A stretch of DNA of 64,000 bases from Micromussa lordhowensis (taxonomy: Eukaryota; Cnidaria; Anthozoa; Scleractinia; Lobophylliidae), in contig OZ026602.1 in assembly GCA_964020085.1 (NCBI GenBank), positions 30,285,477 through 30,349,476 on the forward strand. The letters are read 5' to 3'. Below are positions 53,882-64,000 of this stretch, in pieces. A model generated the notes under the pieces. It ran no database searches, was not told the origin of the DNA, and was given only the letters and a program-made list of their open reading frames with translations. Numbering within the stretch: position 1 is the stretch's first letter; every line of letters begins with the position of its first letter. The translations under genes were made by a program, and so were the position numbers.

Positions 53882-56800
53882 CTATAAGTGTCATGACCGT
53901 CACTTAGATCTGTTGTACCCTCATTACTGCTTTCTCCTCTCACAGATGCTAGCAGCTTCCTTTCTCGTTCATGTTCTTCCTGCTCTCGTCTTAATCTCTC
54001 TTTTCTCATTTGTTCAACACTTTTCTTTGGATGTGTTTTAGAGTTCTTTTCAGTGTCTCTATGTCTCTTGTGCTTTTCCTTGTGTTTCCTTTCCTTGTCT
54101 CTGTTGTGAGATTTCTTGGCTTCAAGGAATGTAGTCATGTTTTGCAGGGGATCCATTAACTTCTTTCTGTCAGTTTCTTTAGAGCTAAACACCGGGAAAA
54201 AATAAATATGAAATAAAGAGAGCATAAAATTTCTATATCTGAGCAAAAGCTACAGTTTCAATACATTTTCAGGCCAACAAGTGATCTGTCTGTGTAACCA
54301 CCAACAGGAAATTGTAATCCATTCACAAAGCACTGCTACCTGATCACCTGGTATCCATTGTCACTATTAGAAGAGTGAGAATTGTGTGCAATTGTATGTA
54401 ACATAAATTGTATGTAACATAAAGGTGTTCGTATTAGAGATGTGTCTGAGTGTAAGGAGACGGTTAACTGTATTCATTATGAATTAACCTGCTCAGCTGG
54501 GAGAGCTTGATAATTATGACAGTTTCTGTGGCCCTTACATGGGTTTTTAATGATTTGGTAGAACAATAATTTAGAATTGTTTTACCAAATCATTAAAACA
54601 AATGTTATGAACAGTAAAGAACTAACTACAGAAAAGATTCACAATCAGCCACCTTTCACTTGCAGCATTTGTGTTCATTCTCTCTTGATGTGATTTGACA
54701 TACCATGGCTTTGCACCTATATGCAAGGAAAAGGGAATAATAAATAATTTTTATTGTTGATTGGCTACCGTTCCACTGTGACTGAGTGGTAGTCCCTCCA
54801 AGAAACAGCCATTTGTTCAGTTTATACACAGAACACTTCATAACTGATTCCCATTCAAACACTGCATTTTACTCCATGTTTGTGCTACAGGTACTTTCAA
54901 AGTGGAGTCTGTGAGTGTGATATAATCTACTATTGCCTTCTATGTCACATGTACATATACACCTGCTAAAAACTGCCATTCAAATGCAGTAACTCAAGTA
55001 CATATATCTTATTAATCAATAGCAAGGGTTGTACTGAGAGAATATCAGCCTAAGGTCTTTACAGTACAGACTGAACACAGCAAGACTTGATAGTCTCCTG
55101 GTATGGTCTTTAGCAAGCTTGGGTAATTAGATATTATGCCACGGAAACTGATAAGACAAAATCCCACAAAAAGACACAAACAGGATCAAACATGCAATTC
55201 TGATTAAGAGACAACTTAGTGTTGACAGACATCTGACATTGTAAAAAGAGAAAAGAAAATTATAAGAAAGACTCTTACTGACAAGTTCATGTACAAGTAA
55301 ACTCTTTTAGAAAAGTGAGCCATTAACTTCACGAACACTGCACAAGATCATTTGGAACAGTTCCCGGTTCAATTAATTTTGGTTATTTGCCCCCTGAACT
55401 AACTTGTTATTGTAATTAGGAATTTTTAATGCAAATAAATCAACTGTAAGTAATCTGTACTTAGTTGAGTATTGACTATCTAGATAGGAGAGAGAGCACT
55501 AAACAGACCTTGTGCATCTCTTTCACTCTGTCCAAGGTAAGTTAAAAGGCCAATGGCTTTTTCTCTTTTCTCCTGTTCAGCTTTTTTCTCAGCTTCATAT
55601 TCACGGTTGCTTCCATGACTGAGCTGGAACAAAAATTGTGAATTAACTGGGTGTATTTATTGAATTATTATTAGTAACATGTAACATTTGTCCAGTAAAT
55701 CCTTCCATTGTTCTAAGATTGGCTGGTTGATAAATCTATAGCCAGACAAGGGTGTTGCATAGTGTATAGTTTACTTTTTTTGACTTTCACCTCTCCTGAA
55801 GGTTCTACAAAATAGCAGGAGAATGATTCACAACTAATGTATAGTCAAAGCTGTACTCTAGCAGTGCCCGGTCGCCTCAGGTAACCAGCATCCATCTTCT
55901 GGCGACAAGAAAAACATACCTAGTTGCCAGGCTGGGCGACCTCCTTTTTGAGATTTAACTTAGAGATGAAAACAGTCTCACAATAATTTGTCTTTCCCTT
56001 TTTGAGTTCTTGTGTTGTATTGAAGTTTACAAGGCAAAATGGCTTAATTGAGAATGTTTAAATCCATCTGTGAAGTCAAAACATCGGTTGGTTTGATGTG
56101 TATGGCGGTATATACCCGTATCCCGTATGGCATTTACAGCATGCGCACGTTTAACACTGGCCTGCAGTGATACGGACAGCAGTTTCCTTGCATACTTCAT
56201 ATAGCATAAACAAAAAGTTTTCTTAGTTCTTGTGGTCTGTATAATATGCATGAATAAGTCCCAAATTGAAGGAGAATGTGAACCAAATTATCAGAAGCAT
56301 ACAGGCAAAGAGGGAAAAGGAAACTTAATTTTTCTACATATATCAACCATTTTAACTAAAAAAAAACATGTAAATTTTGTCGTTCTTTGTGGAGTTTTGA
56401 CCACAGTATAACAAAACATTACATGTGAACCTTTATCTTTGGCATCTGTAAATAGGATAAATGCCCCAGAAACAATGCAAGACATTTTTATTTGAAGGTC
56501 AATTGTTATCATTTATTAATTAATAATGTGATTAGATAATTATGATTAATTAATTGATTAATTAATTTTTGATTTTTTTTCCGCTCAGGCTACCAAGCTT
56601 GACTTCTGGGCACCCTTAGAGCACAGCCTTGATAGTGAAACTTTCCTTTCAGCGGTCAAAAAGCCCATTTACAAAACATACAATTTTTGGCAGAGTCCCA
56701 ATACAAATGTTAGAGACTACCTTAAAAGCAATGTGTCTCCCAGGAAATATTTGAACAGGTCAGTAGATAAATTTAGTGGCCTCAAAAAATCATTAACCTA

Positions 56801-58614
56801 CCGTGTCAGGTACCAGACCTTGGTGAGATTTTGACCACAGACCCTCCTGTTATCTGGGACACCGACTGTATTATCATCAAAACAATGTCATCAAGTTATC
56901 CATGTCTTGTGTCACATACCTTCTCTTCAATGTCGGCAAACAAATTAAGATGTTGTGGTTTGTTATCAACTGTAATAACTGCTTTGTCGTGGGATGTTCC
57001 ATCTTTGAGCTGCTTTCTGGTAGCACGACCACGTAGTAAGGCTGTTCTGGCCTCTTGCTCCTAAAAACAGTTAAAAGTTAAATTACTCTTATAATAATAC
57101 TAAAAGCATCTGGTACAACACATTGTAGCTTTGCAGCTTATAAAAATAATCCTGGCAACTCACCGCTAGAGCTTTCCTTCTTTCTTTTTCCTGCTCTTCT
57201 AATCTTGCATTTTCTTCATCACGACGCACACGTTCAATATTGTCAATGTTTCGCACATGCCAACTGAAAAATTAAATCACTTGCTGTAGCAATAAAATAG
57301 TTTTTTAAGGTATATTTAATTATTAGTTTCAAAGGAGTGAAAAACAACAGATATGTAGGTGTACATGAAGCCCCTGTCTGCATGAATTATTTTTGCTACG
57401 TTGAGAGCAAAACTGTTCCTAGCACCCTTCCCCCACTACGTGCAAGTAGTGTGCGTACTTCACCCTTTTTGTCCCACTACAGACCTGCTGACTTTTCTAA
57501 ACTAAAAGAAACACTGACAATGTTTAAAAAACACCAGGGAGCTTTCAGCTTTTGCAATGGTTCATGATCACGTCATTCCATGGTCATTTCATTCCAAGTC
57601 ACTTCGTTCCATCCATTGGTCACTTCGTTCCATCAAAGAGTCACTTTGTTACAAAGGTAAACTAAGTTATTAAATTTTATTCTCAATACAGTAGGTTTTT
57701 CCGAAAATTCAAAGTTAAGGAATGATTGGTCTGTTTTGAATCTTCTGCAGGTAAGTCCAACTCATCAGGAAGCTTGGATTTGAAGTCAGCGTCAGGTTCA
57801 GCATATGAGGAGATTTCACTTAAGGCAGTACTCTCATGGCTAACTTGTTAGTAAACATTTGCATTTCAATGGATGCGTAACTGATTGTTAAATAAAGTTG
57901 TTAATTTTAGTTGTTAACAAATAAGGCAATTGAGGATAATTCGATCTGCCTACATGTATTATTCGATCACGATGATTTACCGATCAGGAGCACAGAGTAC
58001 TAACAAGTTCAAAGAAAACTATAAGTTTGCATCGAATCAATTTTAAATGTATATCAAATCCACTTTATATGTGTATCGAAACGACTTCGATTTATATTGA
58101 AATGATGTGACTATTGTTTGGAACGAAGTGACTCTTTGGTGGAACAAAGTGACTCTTTGATGGAACGAAGTGACCATGGAATGAAGTGACTGGATACCGT
58201 TGGAACAGTTCAAAGAAAACTACTAATTTGCCATGAGAAATTATGTATAGATACTGACCGATGTTAAACAAAACCAGAAATCTTCTGGTGTGCCCAAAGG
58301 CAAGATTTACAATGAAAGCTTCTACAAGTTAAGATAAATCCCCCTAGGTACTGTTTCTTAACAACAGGGTTTGATATAATTTTCAAAGAATGTTTAGGAT
58401 GGTTCTCAAACCAGGGGAACTTTGTGAATCTGGCCACAGAGGAATGAGCAGTTTTGCCTCTGTTTTGTGCTGGAGAACAAAACCTATCAAGATTTTATTC
58501 ACAAATGAACCTAAAGCAACGATTTGACATGTAAGCTTACAATAATACATATTCTAGCACTGATCCCACAATCTAGCTACAATGTAATTACCTCTTTTTG
58601 GGTAAAATGTTCAT
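53882..58614 (-). CDS. LENG1: LENG1 homologue (last exon not found)
   Basis: Exons on the minus strand: 58614-58592, 57263-57164, 57060-56920, 55623-55509, 54716-54653, 54184-53882. They join in frame and give 248 residues starting [16 protein letters not shown], the hallmark start of leukocyte receptor cluster member 1 with its CIR_N-type domain. Then follow [44 protein letters not shown], a Lys/His/Arg-rich coiled region (about 160-225) and [24 protein letters not shown]1 is a small, charged, probably nuclear protein. The human protein is 264 residues and ends in a short tyrosine/asparagine-rich tail; the matching exon of about 15-20 residues was not found below 53882, where the palindromic array begins. 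The exon 4 donor is an unusual GTCTGT. Intron 1 (58591-57264) holds an inverted-repeat element. Confidence 0.9.
54545..54598. repeat. Hairpin with 23-bp arms
   Basis: TTTTAATGATTTGGTAGAAC at 54545 returns as GTTTTACCAAATCATTAAAA ending 54598, with a loop of about eight bases. Intron 5 of the LENG1 gene. Confidence 0.7.
57574..58193. repeat. Inverted-repeat element with GTCACTTCGTTCCA arrays at both ends
   Basis: At 57574-57655 the motif GTCACTTCGTTCCA (with variants GTCATTTCATTCCA and GTCACTTTGTTAC) occurs four to five times. At 58112-58193 its complement TGGAACGAAGTGAC occurs about as often in the opposite orientation. The 450-base interior is non-coding. It lies in intron 1 of the LENG1 gene. 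Confidence 0.75.
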
Positions 58615-58875
58615 CTTGTTTTTCCAATTGTTGCTGTTTCTCTATATTCCCAATATTGTATAAATACCAAAATGTGAAAACCAAAACATCGACGAAACCA
58701 AAGAAACGCAAAACGCGTGAAAACGCGTTCGAAGAGTGCATTGTCAGTGGTTTAGTTGTGCACGACATGCGCACGCTGACGTTTTAGCGCGTGTTTCCTG
58801 TACTGTTATTTACATCGCGGGCGATTCAAATACGGTTCCTATCTCCCCTATTACTTGAATGAATTCGGCAAAATT
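58615..58875. promoter_or_regulatory. Probable bidirectional promoter of LENG1 and TMEM276
   Basis: 261 bases separate the divergent start codons. The stretch is locally richer in CpG than its surroundings (GCGCACGCTGACG, AGCGCGTG, CATCGCGGGCG). An NRF1-like ATGCGCACGC lies at 58768 and a CRE-like TGACGT at 58777-58782. No TATA box is obvious. Function is inferred from layout and motifs. Confidence 0.6.
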
Positions 58876-59927
58876 ATGAGTGAAAAAACCGTATCAACAG
58901 CATTGTCTGATTTGGTTCTAGCGGGATGTTCATTTTATGCGGCGGTCAATGTCCACGGAAAGTCAGTTTATGCTGCTTGGGGTTTCTTGTGTGTTTCAAC
59001 TGCGGCATCTTTTGGCGTTCTAAAGTTTGGAGTGGTTTTTCCAAATGTTCAGTCTAAAGTGATTCGATTGCATGTGCTTTTCACATGGATAGCATCAACT
59101 GTAGGTAGGACTACAAGGCTTATTATAGCCCTCCCCCCAAAAAATAAATAGGCAGTTGCCTTCTCGTCTTTCACAGGAGATGGGGTTGAGGGATTGGGTG
59201 ATTGGCAATACAAATCTGGCAAAAAGGGAAGAAGCATGTTAAATATAGAATACACACACATACACACACACACACATGTGGCAGGTGTAATGTTGTTAGT
59301 CTCGGCAAATTTAAAATAGATAGATACATATTTTGTTGCATCATTTTGTGGTGTTTCTAGTGGCCCTATAGAAGAACACATGCATGTGAAATGGACACCC
59401 TGGGTAATTGTTTTGTAATTTTGTTGCTAATAGTGCCTTAAACCCCACCCCTCCAAAGAAAATAGACAAAGAAAATACCCCCCTCCCATCTAAGACACCT
59501 CCAAACATTCCCGATTAAGAACTCTGTTACTGACCCATAATTGGTTTGTGTTTATTGTGATTCTCAACAATTGTATGCCTGATATTTTGTAGGGATTCCT
59601 CTTATTGCGGCAGGCTTCTGTTTTCATCACCACAAACCTACAAATGCCAAGTTCCATTTGGTGAGTTCTGTCATCACATTTGTTCTCTCCTTAATTCACA
59701 ATCCTGCAGAAAAGATGCTGACCACAGCAGCCAGCACCCTAGCTGTGTTGGGAACACTGTTTGTCACTTACATGTATTCAAACTTTTATGGGACTACTGG
59801 CGCTCTTGCTTATGGCCTTGCAAGCATCGTTGAGTCTGTCACATTTCTGGGTTTGCCTGGTGTAGATTGGTTTCATTACATCCTGGCTGGAGGAAATCTT
59901 CTTCTAATGCATGGATTGATCACATAG
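58876..59927 (+). CDS. TMEM276: TMEM276 homologue, multipass membrane protein (complete)
   Basis: Two exons, 58876-59104 and 59593-59927, joined in frame (GTAGGA donor, TTTGTAG acceptor), encode 187 residues starting MSEKTVSTALSDLVLAG. Six to seven hydrophobic segments fill the protein (about residues 7-27, 34-52, 68-90, 98-113, 120-139, 147-165, 168-186). The pattern TALSxLVLG at the start, AAV, and IGLPLLA-like VGIPLIAAGF in the middle match human TMEM276 as I recall it; length is also close. Function is unknown; it has no catalytic motif I can see. I took the ATG at 58876, since the frame just upstream has only a TTG. AATAAA at 59957-59962 suggests a very short 3' UTR. Its divergent neighbour is LENG1 and its downstream neighbour is ZFTRAF1. 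Confidence 0.85.
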
Positions 59928-62452
59928 AATAGTAGCATGCAGACAGTGTTTTAGGAAATAAAGAAATGTCTTTGCCCTAAGTCATATCTGCACTCCCCTC
60001 ATGGAAGGTCATTCAAAATTCCAATGGAGTGGGGGTAGGGAGTCATAAAAGCCAAACAAGTATGATGCTTAACTGGAATTACCAGTGGGGGGATTCAATC
60101 AAACTATAAATGACTGGTATGAATATTTTCTGGAACAAGACATTGTCTCTTTAATATTTCAATAACCCACATAGCCATTGTTCCAGTGTTGACAAAGCGA
60201 AGGAAGAGTAGAGCAAATAAAGGGAAATTGAAAATGCTTCTTCCTCTGCTCAACATTTTGACCAGTCTCTGAACCAACTGCTGTGAAGAATAATACATAC
60301 TGAAAGCTGAATACTTGATTTCGTTTAGCATGATTCCTACAATAAAATTCCCCTTCCTTGCAACAACTGCCTTTCCAGACACAAATCATCACAGACAGAA
60401 GATTGTATACACTAAAGTTGGCCTGTAAATAAAAAAAAACAGACGCCTTTCTTACCATGTACAGTATTTAAGAGGACCATAAAAGGGAGATAACTTGGAC
60501 AGGGGAGAGTGAATGGTACATTGAGAACCATGTAACCCATATGGTCCATACATATTGTCTTTACCAGATAGTATTTTTTACTTTATGGAATTTGCTGTCA
60601 GGAAGTATTATGTCCAAGTTGTTGTATATAAAAGACAATTACCTTATTTGGCAATGAATAGTTCTGGAAATTATCCATACCCACCCCAAGAAAGGTTGAC
60701 AGAATTTCCAAAGGGGAGGGGGTCTCAAAAGCCAACCGTTTTAAAGGAAAGTATGGAACTGAACTGGAATTTCCAGAGGAGTGGTTAGGGGAGGGTTCAA
60801 AGTAAAAAACCTTTCATGTGAGGGGTATGATTATTTTCTTGAACAGTGTATTTTAGTCCAAGGAGTATTATAAGTACAGAAAAGATCATGGCTTTGCTTG
60901 TATTCCTCTGGTGCAGGAGGTATGGTGGCAAATGGTTAGTGACTGTTAGACTCCTATGGTACAGCTTGAATCTCTGACTGGGTTACTAAGTAGTTATCTT
61001 GAGCAAGACTCTCACAACAGTCTCTCCACTCTGGAGAATAGGCTTAATGTTTGGGGGGGGCTGGGGGGAGAGAGACAGTGAATTGTACTTTTGCAATTGA
61101 AGGTCTTACAGGTCCTTACATGAATAGAACAAACGATGGACACAAAGCCCTTAGCCCCAAAACAGTAACAGCTGCTATACTGTGACAACAAATATAATTG
61201 AAAGCTTATGAGAGCTGCTACACTTTCGGAAATTTCGCCGATCCGATGCTTAGAAATATTGGACCAGAAAAAAAGCATTCTAATTGGCTAATTTTAGTTG
61301 TCAGGCCAAATATTCTGAACTGAACCTCTTTATGAATAAAACGTTCGTCTAGATGGTCAACGAAGGAGGGCATACTCATCCTCATGCCCAGCCCTCAACG
61401 AAACTCCTGCCCATGTCCCTTAACAATACTTTTCAAAATCTTGAACACTGGTGAGAATAGGCAAAACAACAAAATGCAGTTCCATGAATTGCTAATGTAC
61501 CATAATGGCAAACTGCCTGCATGTTATAGTTTATTCATTGATATTGTTCCAAAGCTGACTCACTGCTATTACTAGCTTTTATCAACCTTGACTGACTGTT
61601 GTATTTCAATTGCTGTTTAATAGTTAATTCTGGTTTATTACAGCTATGTACATACATTAAATGTGCAATATTACTCCTAGATATTGAGAGCTACTACAAA
61701 CTGTTAAAGTTAAGTTCATTTAATGTCATTACACATATTCAAGATTAGCCATATTCAAGCAAATAAATTAACATAAGAAGATACTGTACTTGTATACCTA
61801 CATTAGCTTCTACAAAGGACTTCGTGTAATACTTCAAATAAAATATTACATCAAAAAGACGGATTCAAATCAATTTCTGATTGTTAAAGTAGTTAGAAAG
61901 ATGTTCATCAATTCAACATGTCCTTTTCCCTACCTGGGAAATGTGACCAGTTTGGAAAGATGTTTGTGAAACAAAATTATTTTCCCCTTTAAATGTCATG
62001 TTTAAGCATAACATATTCTTGGGGGAAGTTAAAAGACAAAAAAAATAAGAAATGTAGGATCTAAGCTAGAAGAAATCTTTGGTGCTGACAAACTGCAATC
62101 AGTATCACTAGTTTTACTCCAAAGTAACTATTTTACTTAATGGTCCTTTAGTTAAGTAATTTCATTCTAGAACATTATAATATTGGTCTTGTTGTCAGTG
62201 ATAGACTTTTAATGATTGGTAAAACTCTCTCATTCCATCATGGGAAGTTCTTGCTACAACAAAATCAAAAAGTGTATTAAATCAAACATTTGATAAAATA
62301 TACTTGGCATGTATTTTGTACACTTTTTAAACATAAATACCAGAGTGTTAAAAAAATGGCACCTTTACATGCTTTATTCCAAATATTAAGAGGAACAGTC
62401 AAGGGCTAAATAAAACTATGTACACTTCATTCTTTGTGCAATAAAATTATTC
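59928..62452. other. Intergenic region between convergent TMEM276 and ZFTRAF1
   Basis: Apart from the TMEM276 polyadenylation signal at 59957 and a possible ZFTRAF1 one (TTTATT on plus, near 62372) I see no exon. Open frames here lack splice context and homology. Confidence 0.5.
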
Positions 62453-64000
62453 TTAATCAGAACCAGGAATCTGGAATATGATCATTCTCAACTTAATGGT
62501 ATTTGCCTCCAGCATCTTGTTGCATTCAGTGGGGTCCAAAAGTACAAGGTCATGGTAACTGCTTTCTTGCAAATCGGAACTGAATTCTTGTTGATGAACT
62601 TCAGGTTTGATAACCAAGTCACTGAAAGGACTCCGCAGCATTAAGAACTTGACATTAAGGTTGACTTTTCCTTTCTGTACAAGCTGATAAGTCAAGACAC
62701 GCTTCAAGCTTTTCTCGTTGCCGACAATATTTGCTTTTACCACCCACTGTTGTCCCAGAGCATGAAATCTACTACTTTCATAGCAGAGCTGTGGTAGATA
62801 GTCATCTGAACGGTATGGCTTGAGCTGCAAGTCTACAGATGTTAGGAAGATAAATTTGTGAACATGAATTGGTTAGTAGGAAAGCATGCATCCCTGTCAA
62901 GTGTTCTGTGAGAATGGAGAGAATGTAGTGCAAAAGTGCAGTTTAACTTTAAGAAGCCACAAAATCTCCCAGCTCAGATGAAACAAATAAAGTTTTGCAT
63001 TAGCAAATTATGAAGAAATAATTTTATGGCAATTTCCAAGTAGTTGCTTTGCCTCAGTTTCACGACAAGTCCCAGTGCAACAGTCTTCAAATAAAAATAA
63101 GTTTGATTTATCTGAAAATAAACTTGTGAGTAAAGCTTACTTTCAAATGAAAGGTGTAACACCCGAGACTTGTTGTTAAAATGCCAGTAACCAGTACAGA
63201 AAACCTAGCTCTTCAATGTATATAGTCTTATGAATAGCATTAGACTATGATTGGTCAACTTTATTTGCTTCATCAAAAGGACGGAATCCTAACTGGAGAA
63301 CAAGCTCAAAAGTGAATGCAACCACCCTCCCATCCCTAGCTGCGAATCAATGGTGTTGTTAATAAACAAGATCCAACATCTGTAATGGACAAAAACGAAT
63401 CAAATTCAAGCAGTGTTAGTAGTAACATTTGTGAAAGGATTTTGGTCTCACCATGGGTTGGTACTAACCAAGCCTGAAAAAATTGGCAACAGTCAGAACA
63501 TAATCAGTAATGATGATGAGTAAAACAACAGTGTCACACCAGTGGCAGAAAATAATCAGTAAGTTATTCACTAAACAGTATTAAAACCTAGCTAAGATAT
63601 TAAGTGAATTATACAACAGATAAAGCATTTCATTTTGAGTAGTTAACAAAATGGGACAGATAAAACCAATGTGGGAGGAACTAATTCAAAGGAAAACAAG
63701 AAATAACATCTGATTTACTGGACAGTAAAATTGAAACAAAGAAAGAGAAAGACAGCAAAAAATAATATTACAGACACACAAATAATAAAGACAATAATAA
63801 CAAAAGATAACAATATTAACCATTTATAGCAATCTTTTCAAAGGACAGCAAGTTGAGGATGTTTTGGAAGAGTTCCTGTTCATCCTTGTGATTCTTATCA
63901 ACCACCTCTAATGAGTCCATGAGTTGTAGTCCAGTCATGCCAGGATGAACACACTTATCCTCATGATCCCTTTGTTCATGAAATGGACCCTGCCACGGGC
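62453..64000 (-). CDS. ZFTRAF1: ZFTRAF1 (CYHR1) homologue, 3' part, runs off the right edge
   Basis: Two exons are present: one from beyond 64000 to 63821, and the terminal exon 62832-62453. They join in frame (AAT G | AC TTG). The first reads PWQGPFHEQRDHEDKCVHPG, then LMDSLEVVDKNHKDEQELF and LLSFEKIAIN. The second reads LQLKPYRSDDYLPQLCYESS, a TRAF-like beta-sandwich, and ends in LRMIIFQIPGSD and TAA. Wording and order match human ZFTRAF1 (formerly CYHR1), a cytoplasmic zinc-finger/TRAF-like protein. The HxxxH...C fragment at the window edge is the end of its TRAF-type zinc finger; RING and upstream parts lie outside the window. The role in human is poorly defined. Confidence 0.9.

Noticed and set aside
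58577..58774. 65-codon minus-strand frame over LENG1 exon 1
   Set aside because: It overlaps the LENG1 start in another frame; the MNILPKK frame is the one with homology.
1..64000. CRISPR array, operons or phage/bacterial defence system
   Set aside because: No regularly spaced identical short repeats with unique spacers, no Cas or prokaryotic genes; all genes have spliceosomal introns.

Overview
This window is nuclear DNA of an animal, most likely an anthozoan cnidarian such as a stony coral or sea anemone. The evidence is many short coding exons with GT/AG introns, AT-rich introns, and human-like gene families (membrane dipeptidase, LENG1, TMEM276, ZFTRAF1, NHL and ankyrin proteins). It also has a tRNA-derived SINE and a dense load of hairpin and terminal-inverted-repeat elements, Crypton-type recombinase and RecQ-like helicase fragments, a mix I associate with corals. 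The species assignment is inference. There is no operon, CRISPR array or prokaryotic gene.

Layout. 1-5.5 kb: no gene I can support; degenerate minisatellite, one hairpin element, a tRNA-like sequence. 5.5-16.7 kb: a membrane dipeptidase gene on the minus strand (nine exons found). 16.96-28.1 kb: a paralogous dipeptidase on the plus strand (ten exons, complete), head to head with the first across 287 bp and with the same exon plan. Their introns hold SINEs, hairpin elements, stacked TTAA-flanked elements with a THAP exon, and two broken RecQ-like helicase copies. 29.6-31.45 kb: a two-exon tyrosine recombinase (Crypton/DUF3504 type) inside an element bounded by a 20-bp inverted repeat. 31.7-36.6 kb: a complete 970-residue ankyrin-repeat gene on the minus strand. 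37.66-48.58 kb: a complete 15-exon gene for a six-bladed NHL propeller with signal peptide and C-terminal membrane anchor. 48.6-53.9 kb: repeats and dead LINE pieces. 53.9-58.6 kb: LENG1 (minus strand). 58.88-59.93 kb: TMEM276 (plus strand), divergent from LENG1 across 261 bp. 62.45-64.0 kb: the 3' end of ZFTRAF1 (minus strand), running off the right edge.

How the genes relate. The two dipeptidases are a local duplication that probably shares a promoter; one encodes a signal anchor and the other a cleavable signal peptide. LENG1 and TMEM276 probably share a promoter. TMEM276 beside ZFTRAF1 repeats the neighbourhood of these genes in human. The ankyrin and NHL genes show no functional link to their neighbours.

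The most unusual items are the inverted-repeat-bounded tyrosine-recombinase element (a second, gutted copy lies in the NHL gene), a 1.23-kb RecQ-helicase-bearing element with a clean 8-bp target duplication, the stack of three TTAA elements at one TTAA site, and a roughly 427-bp element carrying three 18-bp palindromes that occurs twice in opposite orientation 33 kb apart. Exon coordinates were placed by hand from reading frame and splice signals; no search was run.
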